Shown: positions 62,811-64,000 of the stretch, piece after piece | Layout of the letters: each line of letters begins with the position of its first letter | How positions within the stretch are numbered: position 1 is the stretch's first letter | NCBI GenBank assembly: GCA_938005265.1 | Contig: CALLOA010000032.1 | Coordinates: 59,440-123,439 of the forward strand | Length of the DNA: 64,000 nt | Direction: 5' to 3' | From: an uncultured Granulosicoccaceae bacterium | Lineage (GTDB): Bacteria > Pseudomonadota > Gammaproteobacteria > Granulosicoccales > Granulosicoccaceae | Notes under the pieces: model-generated | Databases searched by the model: none | What the model was told of the DNA's origin: nothing | What the model saw: only the letters and a program-made list of their open reading frames with translations | Program-made: the position numbers and the translations under genes

Positions 62811-63752
62811 ATGCATATAGCGATTGACTGGGGTTCGACATCATTTCGAGCTTATCGATTTGATGAGCATTCGAATTTGCAGGATACTGTTGCCTTGCCT
62901 GCCGGTATCAAGGTGGCGCAGAACCTTGCGCCGACTGAACGTTCTGCATGGTATGAGCAGACGATGTTTGATGCTATTGGTCAGTGGCTGGAGCCCGGGA
63001 GTTCTGTGCTGTTGTCCGGCATGATTACCAGCCGCAACGGTTGGCATGAGTCACCGTATCTTGATTGCCCGATTTCTTTATCTGCCTTGTTACCTAATGC
63101 ATTGCAAATTAACTGCCGTGAGCATGCTCTGAAATTCCTGCCAGGTGCAGCAGTCCGGGATGGTGGTGCCGATGTGATGCGTGGCGAAGAGTTGCAACTG
63201 ATCGGGTTGACACACAGCGAGCCTGCTACCTATGTAATGCCCGGTACTCATTCCAAGTGGGTAACGGCGGACCAGGACACGCTTTACAGTTTTCGCACCT
63301 TTCCAACCGGTGAATTGTTTGATGCCCTGCTCAAGCACACGTTGATCGGTGGTTTGGCGGCTACCGGGCCTGACGAAAATCCGATAGAGCAGGGCAATCC
63401 CGAGGTATTTGCAGACGCCGTGCAGAAAGGCTATCGTGACGACGGGTTTATGGCTTCCGTGTTTTATGCAAGAGCGGCTGTACTGTTAGATAAACTCAAG
63501 CCTGCCGATGTCCGGCCATATTTGTCAGGTTTGTTGATTGGTCGTGAAATCCGTGATGCGATTGATCTTCTGGGCCCCGCAATGTCCGGGGCAAAACATT
63601 CGGGTTCTGCCAATGCACTAACGTTGATCGGGGATAGCGCGCTGTGTTCGCTTTATCAACAGGCTTTTGATGTGTTGGCTTATGAAGCTGCTTACGAAGA
63701 GCGTGATACAACAGCGATGAGTTTCCGAACGCTACTATTTGCTCCGAATTGA
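62811..63752 (+). CDS. dgoK: 2-dehydro-3-deoxygalactonokinase
   Basis: A 313-residue kinase of the DgoK family that phosphorylates 2-dehydro-3-deoxygalactonate. Conserved parts are IAIDWGSTSFRAYRFD (ATP-site start), SGMITSRNGWHESPYLDCPI, GGADVMRGEELQLIGL, MPGTHSKWV and FPTGELFDALLKHT. Length matches the family. It precedes the aldolase gene at the window edge by about 40 bases, as in the De Ley-Doudoroff galactonate pathway. A GTG at 62808 is an alternative start. Confidence 0.93.
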   Translation: MHIAIDWGSTSFRAYRFDEHSNLQDTVALPAGIKVAQNLAPTERSAWYEQTMFDAIGQWLEPGSSVLLSGMITSRNGWHESPYLDCPISLSALLPNALQINCREHALKFLPGAAVRDGGADVMRGEELQLIGLTHSEPATYVMPGTHSKWVTADQDTLYSFRTFPTGELFDALLKHTLIGGLAATGPDENPIEQGNPEVFADAVQKGYRDDGFMASVFYARAAVLLDKLKPADVRPYLSGLLIGREIRDAIDLLGPAMSGAKHSGSANALTLIGDSALCSLYQQAFDVLAYEAAYEERDTTAMSFRTLLFAPN

Positions 63753-63793
63753 ACCCAACCCAATAAAATCAATCAGAAAAACTATCGGCGAAC

Positions 63794-64000
63794 GTGACTG
63801 AAAGCAATAACCAATATTTTGAGAGATGGCAGTCTGCAATGCAGGCAATGCCGCTAATCGCAATCCTGCGTGGTGTGAAGCCTGAAGAAGCTGTGGACGT
63901 CGGGCGGGTTCTATACGATTGCGGATTCCGTCTTCTGGAAGTGCCGCTGAATTCACCGGATCCGTTAGCAAGCATTGCAGCTTTGCGTGCTGACATGCCG
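63794..64000 (+). CDS. dgoA: 2-dehydro-3-deoxy-6-phosphogalactonate aldolase, partial
   Basis: The 5' part (69 codons) of an aldolase gene cut by the window end. The reading frame starts with GTG at 63794. It encodes MPLIAILRGVKPEEAVDVGRVL and FRLLEVPLNSPDPL, the typical start of KDPG/KDPGal aldolases. With dgoK upstream it is most likely the KDPGal enzyme, which splits KDPGal into pyruvate and glyceraldehyde-3-phosphate. The Schiff-base Lys lies beyond the edge. Confidence 0.85.
   Translation, partial: MTESNNQYFERWQSAMQAMPLIAILRGVKPEEAVDVGRVLYDCGFRLLEVPLNSPDPLASIAALRADMP

Overview
The window looks like chromosomal DNA of a free-living, Gram-negative gammaproteobacterium. It has moderate GC (about half, judged by eye), dense gene packing and frequent ATGA-type stop/start overlaps. 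Taxonomic hints are the fused 23S rRNA methyltransferase RlmKL, SohB, the FadI/FadJ thiolase pair, ChaC, MnmH, and outer-membrane (Omp85-type) and lipobox proteins. I saw no rRNA or tRNA gene, insertion sequence, prophage module or CRISPR array. The genus cannot be named from this sequence alone.

Layout. 0-6.3 kb: an orphan formyltransferase, a CPD photolyase, then a surface module (DUF1223 thioredoxin-like protein, beta-barrel protein, Big_2-type lipoprotein) and a convergent flavodoxin. 6.4-16.1 kb: a long operon moxR - DUF58 - DUF4381 - two VWA proteins - Gln-rich TPR protein - BatD, followed by an Omp85-type outer-membrane protein. 16.4-28.6 kb: fatty-acid beta-oxidation and its electron outlet (fadJ-fadI, etfB-etfA, acyl-CoA dehydrogenase, enoyl-CoA hydratase, and the opposing ETF-ubiquinone oxidoreductase), interrupted by a SIMPL-domain protein and a yeast-like cytosine deaminase. 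A 42-residue membrane protein gene lies in the gap before the oxidoreductase. 28.9-36.8 kb: lipoprotein, RraA-like protein, sohB, rlmKL, beta-CASP nuclease, TerB-like protein, ChaC. 36.8-41.3 kb: acyl-CoA ligase, CoA-transferase, CHMI-like isomerase and a divergent ADP-ribosylglycohydrolase-fold protein.

41.3-46.7 kb is a phosphorelay spread over three genes: a hybrid histidine kinase, facing an HPt protein and a receiver-PAS-GGDEF-EAL protein. It should convert an unknown signal into a change of cyclic di-GMP. 46.7-49.8 kb holds an ECHDC3-like enoyl-CoA hydratase homologue lacking the usual glutamates, a hotdog thioesterase, a haloacid dehalogenase and a nucleoside hydrolase. 50.2-52.7 kb is a large lipoprotein of repeated cadherin/Ig-like domains, preceded by a near-perfect CRP-type palindrome. 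52.9-58.5 kb has a secreted metallo-hydrolase, a class I glutamine amidotransferase, a KefC-like antiporter, a small unknown protein and mnmH. mnmH is followed by a NADH-dehydrogenase-like/SelD fusion, so selenium is probably used for tRNA selenouridine. 61-64 kb ends with DUF1989, a PhyH dioxygenase, dgoK and the start of a KDPGal/KDPG aldolase gene, cut by the window edge.

The least expected structural feature is a set of short, mostly perfect tandem duplications (9-17 bp, 2-4 copies) in many intergenic gaps, and one inside the BatD signal-peptide region. No single undescribed system stands out beyond doubt. The best candidates are the three-gene phosphorelay with its pseudo-receiver, the Bat/Omp85 operon, and the recurring micro-duplications.
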